Shown: piece after piece, positions 8,208 through 16,242 of the stretch | How positions within the stretch are numbered: position 1 is the first letter of the stretch | Layout: each line of letters begins with the position of its first letter | Assembly: GCA_025453315.1 (NCBI GenBank) | Contig: JALOQQ010000001.1 | Location: forward strand, 1 to 34,988 | Reading direction: 5' to 3' | DNA: 34,988 bases | DNA from: Planctomycetota bacterium | GTDB lineage: Bacteria > Patescibacteriota > Patescibacteriia > Patescibacteriales > UBA12465 | Program-made: the position numbers and the translations under genes | The notes under the pieces: model-generated | What the model saw: only the letters and a program-made list of their open reading frames with translations | What the model was told of the DNA's origin: nothing | Database searches by the model: none

Positions 8208-8861
8208 ATGGATAAAAAACCCATACAAATTGAAATTGGCAATAATTTGAAAAAAATTAGAGAAGAACATCGGCTTGATATTGTAGATGTAGCCAAAACT
8301 CTTAAAATTAAACCAGAATTTCTTGAATCAATTGAAATTGGTGCTTGGCAAAAACTACCCTTTGGTTTTTATGGTCGTAGAATTAAAAAAGAATATCAGG
8401 CTTATCTCGGCTTTGATGAAGAGAAATTTAGAAAAGAAATTGGACACCATCAGGAAAAAGAGACTGGTGAAGCACAAGCAGATTTATTTTTCCGTTACAA
8501 GATAATTAAAGATAAAAAAATATTTTGGCCAGTTATTTTAAAAATTAGTATTTTAATTATTGCCGTACTGGGTTGTATTATTTATTTAATTTTTTATTTA
8601 AATAATATTTCTAAACCGCCTTTTTTAGAAATAACTGAACCAGCGAATGGCTTAATTACTAATAACCATGCTATTATAGTTAGTGGCCATACTGAACTAG
8701 AAGCTCAAATTCAAATTAATGGCGAATTGGTTTTAGGTGATAATAATGGTTTTTTTTCTAAAAATATTATTTTGCATCAGGGCATAAACAATATTACTAT
8801 TAGTGCCCAAAAGAAACACGGTCGAGCCCAGAGTATTAAGCGTTATATTTTAGTAGAGTAA
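8208..8861 (+). CDS. RodZ-like protein: cytoplasmic HTH, one membrane helix, external beta domain
   Basis: The 217-residue protein begins with a helix-turn-helix of the RodZ/HTH_25 type (IGNNLKKIREE at 10-20 to LESIEIGAWQKLP at 39-51; the YGRRIKKEYQAYLGFD that follows is typical). One transmembrane helix lies at about 107-131, and the C-terminal 80 residues form a beta-rich domain. That domain begins FLEITEPANGLITNN and contains VSGHTELEAQIQINGE and HQGINNITISA, resembling bacterial Ig-like/glucodextranase-B modules. RodZ links the MreB cytoskeleton to wall synthesis in rod-shaped cells, but this domain set also occurs in other envelope proteins. It is in an operon with a pilin-like gene upstream and a methyltransferase 11 bp downstream. 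Confidence 0.75.
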   Translation: MDKKPIQIEIGNNLKKIREEHRLDIVDVAKTLKIKPEFLESIEIGAWQKLPFGFYGRRIKKEYQAYLGFDEEKFRKEIGHHQEKETGEAQADLFFRYKIIKDKKIFWPVILKISILIIAVLGCIIYLIFYLNNISKPPFLEITEPANGLITNNHAIIVSGHTELEAQIQINGELVLGDNNGFFSKNIILHQGINNITISAQKKHGRAQSIKRYILVE

Positions 8862-8872
8862 TTATAATATTT

Positions 8873-9403
8873 ATGACAAACATTTTTCAGGTAACAGAGA
8901 TTATTAAAAAATTAGATTTAACTAGTGGTCAAAAATTGGCTGATTTTGGTTGTGGTCGTTTTGGTTTTTTTGTTAAACCAATTGCTCAGGCGCTTGGTAA
9001 AAAAGGAAAAGTATATGCTATTGATGTTATGAGGGATGTTATTGAAGAAATAGAGCATTTAATTCGTGTCGAAAATTTACCCCAAATAGAGCCTTTAAGA
9101 GCTAATATTGAAGAACATGTTAATATAGAGAATAACAGTGTTGATGCGGTAGTTATTATTAATACTTTATTCCAGTCAGAGAAAAGACTTGAAATTTTAC
9201 GAGAAGCTGTTAGAATCCTAAAGTCTGGCGGTAAATTATTAATTGTGGACTGGAGAAAACAAGATTCTCCTTATGGTCCCCCGGCAGAATTAAGAATTAA
9301 CTTTACTTCTTTGAAAGTAGCCGCTTTAAAGGCTGGTTTAGAACTGGAGGACGAGTTTTCAGCTGGCGGTTACCATCAAGGGGTGCTGTTCATAAAATTA
9401 TGA
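8873..9403 (+). CDS. Class I SAM-dependent methyltransferase
   Basis: This 176-residue protein has the Rossmann methyltransferase motifs: motif I LADFGCGRFG (22-31), acidic motif II at VYAIDV (Asp51), motif III SVDAVVIINTLFQ and post-motif LKSGGKLLIVDW. It resembles the UbiE/Methyltransf_11 group. The substrate cannot be told from sequence. Its stop TGA overlaps the ATG of the next gene (ATGA), which suggests translational coupling to a small membrane protein. Confidence 0.85.
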   Translation: MTNIFQVTEIIKKLDLTSGQKLADFGCGRFGFFVKPIAQALGKKGKVYAIDVMRDVIEEIEHLIRVENLPQIEPLRANIEEHVNIENNSVDAVVIINTLFQSEKRLEILREAVRILKSGGKLLIVDWRKQDSPYGPPAELRINFTSLKVAALKAGLELEDEFSAGGYHQGVLFIKL

Positions 9404-9795
9404 GTAACTTTTTAACCCTAAAATATTGGTTTTCTCTTAGACCAGAGGCAATTTTACCAATCTTTTTTAAAGTGTTAGTGATTTTTGTGGTTTTATTATT
9501 AGTGGCTGTAGTTGTTTTTTACTGGCTACAAAAGAAAAAGGGCCTGTATCGTTTTTTTTACGAGGATCTAATGAACTTTTCCTCTACTAATTTTCTTCTT
9601 GGTTTGTTGTTAGTTTTTTTTAGTTATGAACGTGTGCCATTTTTTGCTGCTCGTTTTTGGTTTGTTTTATGGGGCGCGGGAATGCTTTGGTGGTTAATCA
9701 GAATAGGTTTGAAATTAAAGAAAATACCAGAGAAAAAGAAGGAATGGGAGAAAAATAACGAACTTAGTAAATATTTACCTAAACAGAAAAACTAA
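9400..9795 (+). CDS. Small membrane protein of unknown function
   Basis: I do not recognise this 131-residue protein. It has about three hydrophobic segments (about 17-43, 63-78 and 83-104), separated by a Lys/Arg- and Tyr-containing loop (KKKGLYRFFYEDLMNF), and a strongly charged C-terminal tail (KLKKIPEKKKEWEKNNELSK), so the C-terminus is probably cytoplasmic by the positive-inside rule. It overlaps the methyltransferase by 4 bases and is the last gene before a terminator. Coupling suggests a joint function, but none can be named. Confidence 0.7.
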   Translation: MSNFLTLKYWFSLRPEAILPIFFKVLVIFVVLLLVAVVVFYWLQKKKGLYRFFYEDLMNFSSTNFLLGLLLVFFSYERVPFFAARFWFVLWGAGMLWWLIRIGLKLKKIPEKKKEWEKNNELSKYLPKQKN

Positions 9796-9868
9796 TTTTA
9801 CTTTGAGATGTTCGGATTGCGTATTGTTATATAATTTATCATTTTTCAATTTGATTAATAGATTTTAT

Positions 9869-9900
9869 AAAAAGACCGTTTTTAGCGGTCTTTTTATTTT
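9869..9900 (+). terminator. Intrinsic terminator ending the 6340-9795 operon
   Basis: AAAAAGACCG and CGGTCTTTTT form a perfect 10-bp stem with a 7-nt loop; the T run continues past the stem. The 9796-10009 gap around it holds no credible gene. A lone TATAAT at 9830-9835 has no matching -35. Confidence 0.85.
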
Positions 9901-10009
9901 TTTGTCACAAATTATTTGTTTTAATTGCTCGAGAGGAGTTTTAAAAAAGAAAATTTTATTAATTTATTGTTATGTGTTTAACATGTTTTATTTAAATAAG
10001 TAGAAAAAT

Positions 10010-10375
10010 ATGACTAATTTTTGTACTAATAGTAAAATCAAAGGAAACTGGGGGGAGACTTTAGCTAGTCAATATTTAGAGAAAATGGGTTTTACTATTA
10101 TTGGTCGCAATATGCGAATAAAGAGTAAAGAAGCTGATATTGTTGCTAATTATAATAAAGAAATTCATTTTATTGAAGTAAAAACACGTTTTTTTGATCA
10201 ATCAAATCGTTTTTTATCAGCTAAACAAATTGTTAATTTTAAAATTTTTCGTCTGGCATATTGTCGTAAATTTAATTTGAAAATCGAAAGAACTTCTTGG
10301 GACTTAATTCAAATTATTATTAATAAAAAAAACAAAATTGCTAAATTAAGCTATTTTAAAGATATTTTTATTTAG
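10010..10375 (+). CDS. yraN: YraN / UPF0102 family nuclease-fold protein
   Basis: The 121-residue length is typical of the YraN family, small proteins with a PD-(D/E)XK-like nuclease fold and poorly known function. The core is clear: GNWGETLASQYLEKMGFTIIG (12-32), RNMRIKSKEADIVA with the acidic pair Glu41/Asp43, and HFIEVKTR with Glu56 and Lys58. In many bacteria yraN lies near rnhB and comM; here comM is 3.8 kb upstream, with other genes between. No SD is seen before the ATG. Confidence 0.9.
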   Translation: MTNFCTNSKIKGNWGETLASQYLEKMGFTIIGRNMRIKSKEADIVANYNKEIHFIEVKTRFFDQSNRFLSAKQIVNFKIFRLAYCRKFNLKIERTSWDLIQIIINKKNKIAKLSYFKDIFI

Positions 10376-10427
10376 GCATTTTAACAGGCTTGGTTAAAAT
10401 AGTTTGTTGGTGTTATTTTACAGAGAT

Positions 10428-10458
10428 TTGGTAAACTAATGAAGATTTGTGATATAAT
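10428..10458 (+). promoter_or_regulatory. Promoter of the GT-C gene, near-leaderless
   Basis: TTGGTA and a perfect TATAAT (10453-10458) are separated by 19 bp. Transcription would begin near 10465, only a few bases before the ATG at 10469, so the mRNA would have almost no leader. Confidence 0.45.
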
Positions 10459-10468
10459 TTAGGTTATC

Positions 10469-11695
10469 ATGCAGATAATAAAACAAAATTTTTCTTGGTT
10501 AAGAATTCTATTTTTTTCGGTAAATATTATTTTTTATCTTTTTTTTGCTTGGCTCTCGTTGTCTAGAGGAAATTTTATTACAGAACATTTAGAGACCTTT
10601 TCCGTCTTTGGACACTTATTAGTTAAATTAATTTTTTTATTTCTTTCTCTTTGGTATGCTTTTTTTATTTTTTTAAGAAAAAAATGGCAGGAGATAGAGC
10701 TAAGAGTATCGTTCATAATTATTTTAGTAATTTGTTTATTTACTTTTCCCATTCTTTCTCAGGATACCTCATATTATTTTTTCATGGCTAGAAATTTTTT
10801 TTCTGGTTTAAATCCTTATTTTGTTCCACTTAATTATAATAATGAGTTTAGTCATTTGTTTCATTCCTATTGGGTGTCACTTCCCACCCCCTATGGCCCC
10901 AGTTTTTTGCCTTTCTTTTTTTTACCCGCGTTAGTTTTTAAGAATTCGCTTATCGGGGCAATATATTTTTATAAACTTATTGTTTTGGGTGTTTTTTTGT
11001 TTTCTTTATTCATTTTTAAAAAGATTTTAATTATTAAAAAATTACCAGCTCATTTATTTTGGTTTTATGCTTTTAACCCAGCGCTTTTATTACAGTTAGT
11101 TATAGACGGCCACAATGAACTTATTATCATTACCTTTTTGCTTTTATCATTATTTTATTTAACACTCGAAAAAAAAGTTTGGGCTCAGGCTAGCTTGATT
11201 ATTTCCATTTTTATAAAATACACCTCATTCATTCTTTGGCCGATAATGTGGTTTAAAGATGGAAAGTTTTCGGGAAAGAATTTTTTTTATTCCAACTTTA
11301 TCTTAATAGCGTCTACTATTATTATTCTTTTTGCCTCTGGCCTTTTACCTAAACAGATATTTTCCAATTTAGCCTATCTTAATCAATCTTGTTTTTATGT
11401 TTGTTCGCCCCTCATGCAATTAATAGATAATTATTTTATTAACTATGAGTTTATTATCAGGTTTTCCATTTTTTTTGTCTTATATTTATTAATATTATAT
11501 GTTTTTCTTTTCCGAAAATTTAGTAGAGAAAAATTTATTTTTTGGACTTTAGTTGTTTTTCTTTTTATATTTATCAGATCATTAACGCCCTGGTATATTC
11601 TTTTAATAATTCCCTTTGGTATTTTGGCTAATGACCGTAAATATCTTTCAGCTAGTTTGTTTTTCAGTATCTATTCTTTATTTTTTTACCCCTAA
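10469..11695 (+). CDS. GT-C-type polytopic glycosyltransferase (GT87 / mannosyltransferase-like)
   Basis: This 408-residue protein is highly hydrophobic with about 9-11 membrane helices. The first external loop carries an acidic site (SQDTSYYFFMARNFFSGLNPY), a middle loop has DGHNELIIITFLLL, and the C-terminal part has RSLTPWYILLIIPF. These are features of polyprenyl-phosphate-sugar-dependent GT-C enzymes such as DUF2029/GT87 and MptA/B-like alpha-mannosyltransferases, which add sugars on the outer face of the membrane. It ends soon after the last helix, so it is short for the group. The FAD oxidoreductase gene follows after 6 bp. A polyprenyl-phosphate-mannose-synthase-like gene at 13342-14037 could supply its donor; that link is inference. 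Confidence 0.75.
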   Translation: MQIIKQNFSWLRILFFSVNIIFYLFFAWLSLSRGNFITEHLETFSVFGHLLVKLIFLFLSLWYAFFIFLRKKWQEIELRVSFIIILVICLFTFPILSQDTSYYFFMARNFFSGLNPYFVPLNYNNEFSHLFHSYWVSLPTPYGPSFLPFFFLPALVFKNSLIGAIYFYKLIVLGVFLFSLFIFKKILIIKKLPAHLFWFYAFNPALLLQLVIDGHNELIIITFLLLSLFYLTLEKKVWAQASLIISIFIKYTSFILWPIMWFKDGKFSGKNFFYSNFILIASTIIILFASGLLPKQIFSNLAYLNQSCFYVCSPLMQLIDNYFINYEFIIRFSIFFVLYLLILYVFLFRKFSREKFIFWTLVVFLFIFIRSLTPWYILLIIPFGILANDRKYLSASLFFSIYSLFFYP

Positions 11696-11701
11696 TATTA
11701 T

Positions 11702-13291
11702 ATGTTGCAAAATCAATCCAAAAAGATTGCTATAATTATCGGCGCCGGACCAGCGGGGTTAACGGCGGCTCTTGAACTTTTAAAACAAAAAGATGTTTTG
11801 CCCTTAGTTATTGAAGAAAAAAACATTGTTGGCGGAATAAGCGCCACTATTGATTTTAATGGTAATAAAATGGATATCGGCGGTCATCGTTTTTTTTCTA
11901 AATCAGAAACTGTTAATAAACTTTGGTTTTCTTTTTTGCCGTTACAAGGCCATCCCAGCATTGATGATAAGTTTTTAAATAAAGAAAAAAAATATTCTAA
12001 ATTGCCATCAGCCCCAGACCCAGAAAAAGAAGATAAAACTATTTTAATTAGAGATCGTTATTCGAGAATTTATTATTTAAAAAAGTTTTTTTCTTATCCA
12101 ATTTCTTTAAAATTAGAAACTTTTTTAAATTTAGGAATAGTGCGAAGTTTAAAAATAATTTTTAGTTATTTTTATGCTCGTATTTATAGAATTTTGCCCG
12201 AAAAATCTTTAGAAGATTTTATGATAAATCGTTTTGGCAAAGAGTTATATTTAACTTTTTTTAAAGATTATACTAAGAAAGTTTGGGGAATTGATTCAGA
12301 ATATTTACCAGCTGATTGGGGCGTTCAGCGCATTAAAGGTATTTCTTTATCTAAAGTTGTTTTTAAAGCCATTTTATCTTTATGGCCTTTTACTAAAGGC
12401 ACTAGTAAAAATAAAAAAATTGAAGCTAGTTTAATTGAAGAGTTTTTTTATCCTAAATATGGCCCAGGGCAACTTTGGCAGGAGATGAAAAATAAAATAG
12501 AAAATTCTGGCGGTATTGTAAAATTAAATTCACGTTTGCGTAAGATAGATGTATTAAACAATGTTGTACTTGGGGTAGAGATTGAAAATAATGGAAAAAT
12601 TGATTATATCAAGTGTGATTACTTATTATCTTCTATGCCGATTAAAGATTTAGTTAATTCCTTTTCTCAGGTTGTTCCAGAAAAGATAAAAAATATTGCC
12701 AATGGTTTATTATATCGTGATTTTATTAGTTTGGGGGTCTTGGTAAAAAAATTAAAAATCAAAAATTCTACTCAGATAAAAACCATTAATAATATAATTC
12801 CAGATACTTGGATTTATATTCAAGAACGAGAAGTAAAAATTGGACGTTTACAAGTTTTTAATAATTGGAGCCCTTATTTAGTTAAAGATTTTTTAAACAC
12901 AGTTTGGTTGGGTTTAGAATATTTTGTCCAAGAGGGCGACGAACTTTGGTCTTTAAGTGAAGAGGACTTTAAAAATTTTGCTATTAATGAATTAGAGAAA
13001 ATTGGTATTTTAGAAAAAGAAGATGTTTTAAATGCTCATCAGGCAAAAATAAAAAAAGCCTACCCCTCTTATTTTGGGTCCTATGCCGAATTTCCATTAT
13101 TGAAAGAGTATATTAATAAAATTAGTAACCTTTATCTTATTGGTAGGAATGGTCAACATCGTTATAATAATATGGATCATTCTATGCTTTCAGCACTGGA
13201 GGCGGTTTCTAATATTAAAAATAATATTATCAGTAAAGATAATATTTGGGCGGTTAATAGTGAAGAAGATTATCATGAAACAAAAAAATAA
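11702..13291 (+). CDS. FAD-dependent oxidoreductase (amine-oxidase / UDP-galactopyranose-mutase-like)
   Basis: The 529-residue protein starts with an FAD-binding Rossmann motif, IIIGAGPAGLTAALELL (GxGxxG at 14-19), followed by EEKNIVGGISAT and DIGGHRFFSKS, the pattern seen in protoporphyrinogen oxidase, phytoene desaturase and UDP-galactopyranose mutase relatives. Later blocks are FGKELYLTFFKDYTKKVWG and, near the end, LIGRNGQHRYNNMDHSMLSALEA, the C-terminal FAD-binding part. Members of this group often sit in polysaccharide gene clusters. Its place after a GT-C transferase and opposite a GT2 enzyme suggests sugar modification in surface glycan synthesis. The exact substrate is unknown. Confidence 0.8.
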   Translation: MLQNQSKKIAIIIGAGPAGLTAALELLKQKDVLPLVIEEKNIVGGISATIDFNGNKMDIGGHRFFSKSETVNKLWFSFLPLQGHPSIDDKFLNKEKKYSKLPSAPDPEKEDKTILIRDRYSRIYYLKKFFSYPISLKLETFLNLGIVRSLKIIFSYFYARIYRILPEKSLEDFMINRFGKELYLTFFKDYTKKVWGIDSEYLPADWGVQRIKGISLSKVVFKAILSLWPFTKGTSKNKKIEASLIEEFFYPKYGPGQLWQEMKNKIENSGGIVKLNSRLRKIDVLNNVVLGVEIENNGKIDYIKCDYLLSSMPIKDLVNSFSQVVPEKIKNIANGLLYRDFISLGVLVKKLKIKNSTQIKTINNIIPDTWIYIQEREVKIGRLQVFNNWSPYLVKDFLNTVWLGLEYFVQEGDELWSLSEEDFKNFAINELEKIGILEKEDVLNAHQAKIKKAYPSYFGSYAEFPLLKEYINKISNLYLIGRNGQHRYNNMDHSMLSALEAVSNIKNNIISKDNIWAVNSEEDYHETKK

Positions 13292-13341
13292 TTTTACAAT
13301 AATCCTTCAAATATTTTTTGGCTTAAGTCAATGATGTTTAT

Positions 13342-14037
13342 TTAAAACCAATTTTTAAAACGCCAAACAAACAAACGCCAGAAATGTTGAAAGAATTGTT
13401 TTACTATCTTTCCATCCATTTTACTCGTTCCCAATTCTCTATTTTTAAAACTATAAGGAAGTTCTAAATAATTTTTGAATTTTCCTTTCACTAAAATTTC
13501 TAAAAGTATTTTATAGCCCAATGGTTCTAGTTTTACTTCATTAATAACTGATTTTTTTAACATAAAAAATCCACTCATAGGATCTTTTATTTTAATGCCC
13601 AAAAGAATAGTTAGTTTTGTACAGAAAAGAGAGCCCAATTTTCTGGACCAAGGCCATTCTTCAATGGCCCCGCCTTGAGCATGGCGACTGGCAATAATTA
13701 AATCGTAATTAAAAATATTTTTTACCATTTCCGGTATTAGATCGGCGGGATGAGAGAGATCGGCGTCCATAACTGCCAAAATATCTCCTTTTGCTTCTTG
13801 GAAGCCACGCAAGACAGCGGTGGCTAAGCCGCGTTCTTGACGACAAACATATTTAATAAAAGAATGTTGTTTTTGTTGTTCTTGGATAACAGCAATAGTC
13901 TTATCGGTTGATGTGTCGTCAATAAAAATAACCTCGAATTCAATGTTTGGGCAAAGAGAAAAAGCCTTGGTTAATTTTTCCAATAAAACCGGAATTGATT
14001 TTTCTTCGTTGAGAGTGGGGATGATTAAAGAAATCAT
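13342..14037 (-). CDS. GT2 glycosyltransferase, polyprenyl-phosphate-mannose-synthase-like (DPM1 type)
   Basis: The 231-residue protein is a soluble GT-A transferase close to dolichol-phosphate mannose synthase. Motifs in order: SLIIPTLNEEKSIPVLL (3-19), IFIDDTSTDKT (37-47), the ERGLATAVLRGF loop (68-79), the metal site VMDADLSHP (89-97), IIASRHAQGGAIEEWPWSR, KDPMSGFFML and GYKILLEIL. DPM1-type enzymes transfer mannose (or another hexose) from GDP/UDP to polyprenyl phosphate on the inner membrane face. There is no C-terminal membrane anchor. Its ATG overlaps the stop of the upstream GT-C-like gene (ATGA), so the two are probably coupled, one making the lipid-linked sugar and the other using it. 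Confidence 0.88.
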   Translation of the reverse strand: MISLIIPTLNEEKSIPVLLEKLTKAFSLCPNIEFEVIFIDDTSTDKTIAVIQEQQKQHSFIKYVCRQERGLATAVLRGFQEAKGDILAVMDADLSHPADLIPEMVKNIFNYDLIIASRHAQGGAIEEWPWSRKLGSLFCTKLTILLGIKIKDPMSGFFMLKKSVINEVKLEPLGYKILLEILVKGKFKNYLELPYSFKNRELGTSKMDGKIVKQFFQHFWRLFVWRFKNWF

Positions 14038-15668
14038 GGTTTTAAATAAATTATACTAATTTTATCCTCGTAAATTATTCGCCATTTACCAGAATTATTA
14101 AGATGAGTTATTATGCTATTTTCTTTAGGAATAAGATCATTATCTTTAATTTCAAAAAAGAAACGCTCAAACCAATTAAATTTAAAATTAGAATTTTTTT
14201 CTATCATTATTAAACCAATATTATATTGATTTAATTTTGATTCTACTAAATCTTTATCAAAGAAATTATAATATTCTCTTAAAAAAGTCGTACCGTTAAT
14301 TGGATATTGTGGTAAGCGTCCATCAATAAAAAGTTTTCTTTCCGGATAAGTCCAAATCATAAACCCACCCCAACCGTAATTATTAAATATTCTTTTTTCG
14401 TTATATTCGGGATGATCTTTAAGAAATTGTATGGCCGCACAAGGGAAGCTCTGACAAAAGTTGGTAAAGGGATCTTTAAATAGATTAATTTTTGGTATCA
14501 CGCAAGTTATAAGAAAAATAACTGTAATGATAACAGTTGTTTTTAAAAATAAAGAGACGTATTTGTTAAAAACTATTTTTTTTATTTCAAAAAGAGAATA
14601 ATAATAATGAATAGTTAAAGGAAGAGAAGCGACAAAAAAAAGCGGTACATGTCTGCGCGATTTAAAACTCATTATTAATAATATTAGAGTTAGTCCTAAT
14701 CGCCACCAAGAAGTGCCGATTTTTTTATAAGCATAAAAATAGGTAACCAAACCACTTAAAAATAATCCTAAATAAAGTAAGCCCCAATAATGAAATGGGT
14801 AATTAGATTGTGATAACCACTCTGAAATATGAGATTGATAATAATTATCTCGATAATTTAATAAAAATTTATATAACTCTATGTTATAGGGAGTTAAAAG
14901 TGTTACCAGAAACACACCTAGAGCGAAAAATAAAACAACTTTAATCTGTTTTAAAGATAAATAAGTATTGTTTTCGGAATAATTTAATAATTTAAAATTA
15001 TGATAACGAAGAATATTTTCGACTGTTTTTATAATTAACCAAAATCCTAAAACGAAACCACCAAACAGGAAGCCCCCATGGAGCATGGCCCAAAGCCAAA
15101 ACAGCGGTAATAGCCAGAAAAGGATGAAAAAATAATTCTTTTTTTTATTTGAACAAGCTAATTCGTATTTTTTTAAAATTAAAAGTAGTAGAGTTAAAAA
15201 AAGAAAGGTAAATTCTTGCATGCGTACGCCCATAAAACTGCCAATTGCAAAATAACCAATAATAAAAAAAGGTAAAATAAAAAAATCAGCTTTAGAATTT
15301 TCTTTCCTAATTTCCCGATGCAGAAGTGCAAAAACAATTATTACTAGTAAAGAAAAAAAGATATTAACGGTCGGATAGCCAAAATAATTAAAAGTTAAGT
15401 AAGTAAGAAGGTTGGAGAGCCATTCGTGATCCACCCAGCGACCACCCATTATCGTATAATCAAAGTGATCAAAACGAGGAACTTCTTTAGTGAGCCAAAT
15501 TTCTTGGCCATCTTTAAGATGCCAACCTAGATCAGGATTAAGGTAAGAATAAGAATTTTTTAAAAATAATAAGAAAAATAAAATATAGCCCAGAATCCAA
15601 AGGCAATGTTTAAAAGTAAAATAATTATTATTTTCAGTATTTTTTTTAATGATTTTATTCCAAAACAT
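14034..15668 (-). CDS. Large polytopic membrane protein, GT-C glycosyltransferase-like
   Basis: The 544-residue protein has about 10-12 membrane helices. The first outer loop contains NPDLGWHLKDGQEIW (44-58) and later RWVDHEWL (77-84), the Asp/His pattern of GT-C enzymes using polyprenyl-phosphate sugars. A second loop has GVRMQEF. The C-terminal 110 residues form a globular external part with NNYGWGGFMIWTYPERK and FIDGRLPQYP. I would place it among oligosaccharyl/glycosyl transferase-like proteins, family not named. The ATG at 15668 lies directly at the predicted transcription start, so its mRNA appears leaderless. It forms an operon with the DPM1-like gene and diverges from the pilin-like operon. 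Confidence 0.7.
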   Translation of the reverse strand: MFWNKIIKKNTENNNYFTFKHCLWILGYILFFLLFLKNSYSYLNPDLGWHLKDGQEIWLTKEVPRFDHFDYTIMGGRWVDHEWLSNLLTYLTFNYFGYPTVNIFFSLLVIIVFALLHREIRKENSKADFFILPFFIIGYFAIGSFMGVRMQEFTFLFLTLLLLILKKYELACSNKKKNYFFILFWLLPLFWLWAMLHGGFLFGGFVLGFWLIIKTVENILRYHNFKLLNYSENNTYLSLKQIKVVLFFALGVFLVTLLTPYNIELYKFLLNYRDNYYQSHISEWLSQSNYPFHYWGLLYLGLFLSGLVTYFYAYKKIGTSWWRLGLTLILLIMSFKSRRHVPLFFVASLPLTIHYYYSLFEIKKIVFNKYVSLFLKTTVIITVIFLITCVIPKINLFKDPFTNFCQSFPCAAIQFLKDHPEYNEKRIFNNYGWGGFMIWTYPERKLFIDGRLPQYPINGTTFLREYYNFFDKDLVESKLNQYNIGLIMIEKNSNFKFNWFERFFFEIKDNDLIPKENSIITHLNNSGKWRIIYEDKISIIYLKP

Positions 15669-15674
15669 ACTAAC

Positions 15675-15703
15675 TTTATACCATGTTTTATTGTCTTACT
15701 CAA
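15675..15703 (-). promoter_or_regulatory. Promoter of the GT-C/DPM1 operon (minus strand), leaderless
   Basis: On the minus strand TTGAGT (15703-15698) and TATAAA (15680-15675) are separated by 17 bp, with an extended -10 TG (TGGTATAAA). Start would fall at or within a base or two of the ATG at 15668. It interleaves with the plus-strand pilin promoter. Confidence 0.6.
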
Positions 15704-15719
15704 GAATATGTGTTACAAT
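15691..15719 (+). promoter_or_regulatory. Promoter of the pilin-like operon
   Basis: TTGTCT (15691-15696), a 17-bp spacer and TACAAT (15714-15719), with an extended -10 TG (TGTTACAAT). The leader would be about 100 bases long and includes a hairpin and a palindrome. Its -35 sits inside the spacer of the divergent minus-strand promoter. Confidence 0.62.
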
Positions 15720-15737
15720 ATTTATTAGAACTGCTCT

Positions 15738-15805
15738 ACAGCAGTATTTCTGCTGTTTTAATTAATAAGTCTATTATCTTAAAACAGTTTTAATTTTAAA
15801 ATTAA
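15738..15805 (+). promoter_or_regulatory. Structured leader of the pilin-like operon
   Basis: Shortly after the predicted start, ACAGCAG and CTGCTGT (15738-15756) form a perfect 7-bp hairpin with a TATTT loop. At 15790-15805 there is a perfect 16-base AT-only palindrome (TTAATTTTAAAATTAA). The hairpin has only a short T run behind it, so it is more likely a 5' stabiliser or weak attenuator than a terminator. Confidence 0.4.
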
Positions 15806-15826
15806 TATCTAGAGGGGTGGTGAACT

Positions 15827-16210
15827 ATGAATAAAACTTTAAAACATTTAGTTTCTTTCGCCGTTATTGCTGTTTTTGCTTTTGGCATACTAGCTATTGC
15901 TCAACCAGCATCAGCTCAGTTAAACGTTGGTTTAAATGATTCTAACGTAACTGGTATCGGTCTTGGTAGTAAAGATCCTAAAGCAATTGCTAACTACGTT
16001 ATCAAATTGGCTTTAGGTTTCTTAGGTTTAATCGCCGTGGTTATTTGTTTGATCGGTGGTTTCAAATGGATGACTGCCGCTGGTAACGAAGAGCAGGTTG
16101 GTGAAGCTAAGAAATTGTTAGGTGCTGGTTTAATCGGTTTAGTAATTATCTTAACCGCTTACGGCTTGTCTACCTACGTTATTACTCAGTTAATGAGTGC
16201 TACCAGCTAG
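15827..16210 (+). CDS. T4SS pilin-like protein, probable major subunit (paralog 1)
   Basis: This 127-residue protein has a signal peptide cleaved near PASAQLN, a short Gly/Asn-rich mature N-terminus, then two membrane helices joined by the signature GGFKWMTAAGNEEQ and AKKLLGAGLIGLVI...TAYGL. It is the smallest and most compact paralog. It is the only one directly behind the promoter and has a strong SD (GAGGGGTGGTG, ending 6 bases before ATG). Its codons are visibly less AT-biased than those of its neighbours (many ggt, atc, acc, aac). These point to high expression. VirB2/TrbC-like pilins have this two-helix form; a pilus role is inference from family. Confidence 0.82.
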   Translation: MNKTLKHLVSFAVIAVFAFGILAIAQPASAQLNVGLNDSNVTGIGLGSKDPKAIANYVIKLALGFLGLIAVVICLIGGFKWMTAAGNEEQVGEAKKLLGAGLIGLVIILTAYGLSTYVITQLMSATS

Positions 16211-16242
16211 TTCTGTTTTCTATTGTCGATTTTAGAAAAATT

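Noticed and set aside
9803..10003. 66-codon open frame between the small membrane protein and yraN
   Set aside because: It contains the 10-bp terminator stem at 9869-9895, its residues follow AT-rich base composition (Phe, Leu, Ile, Cys), and no start signal precedes it.
13140..13334. 64-codon frame at the end of the FAD oxidoreductase gene
   Set aside because: It is the +1 shadow of the oxidoreductase, whose own frame carries the conserved C-terminal FAD motif.
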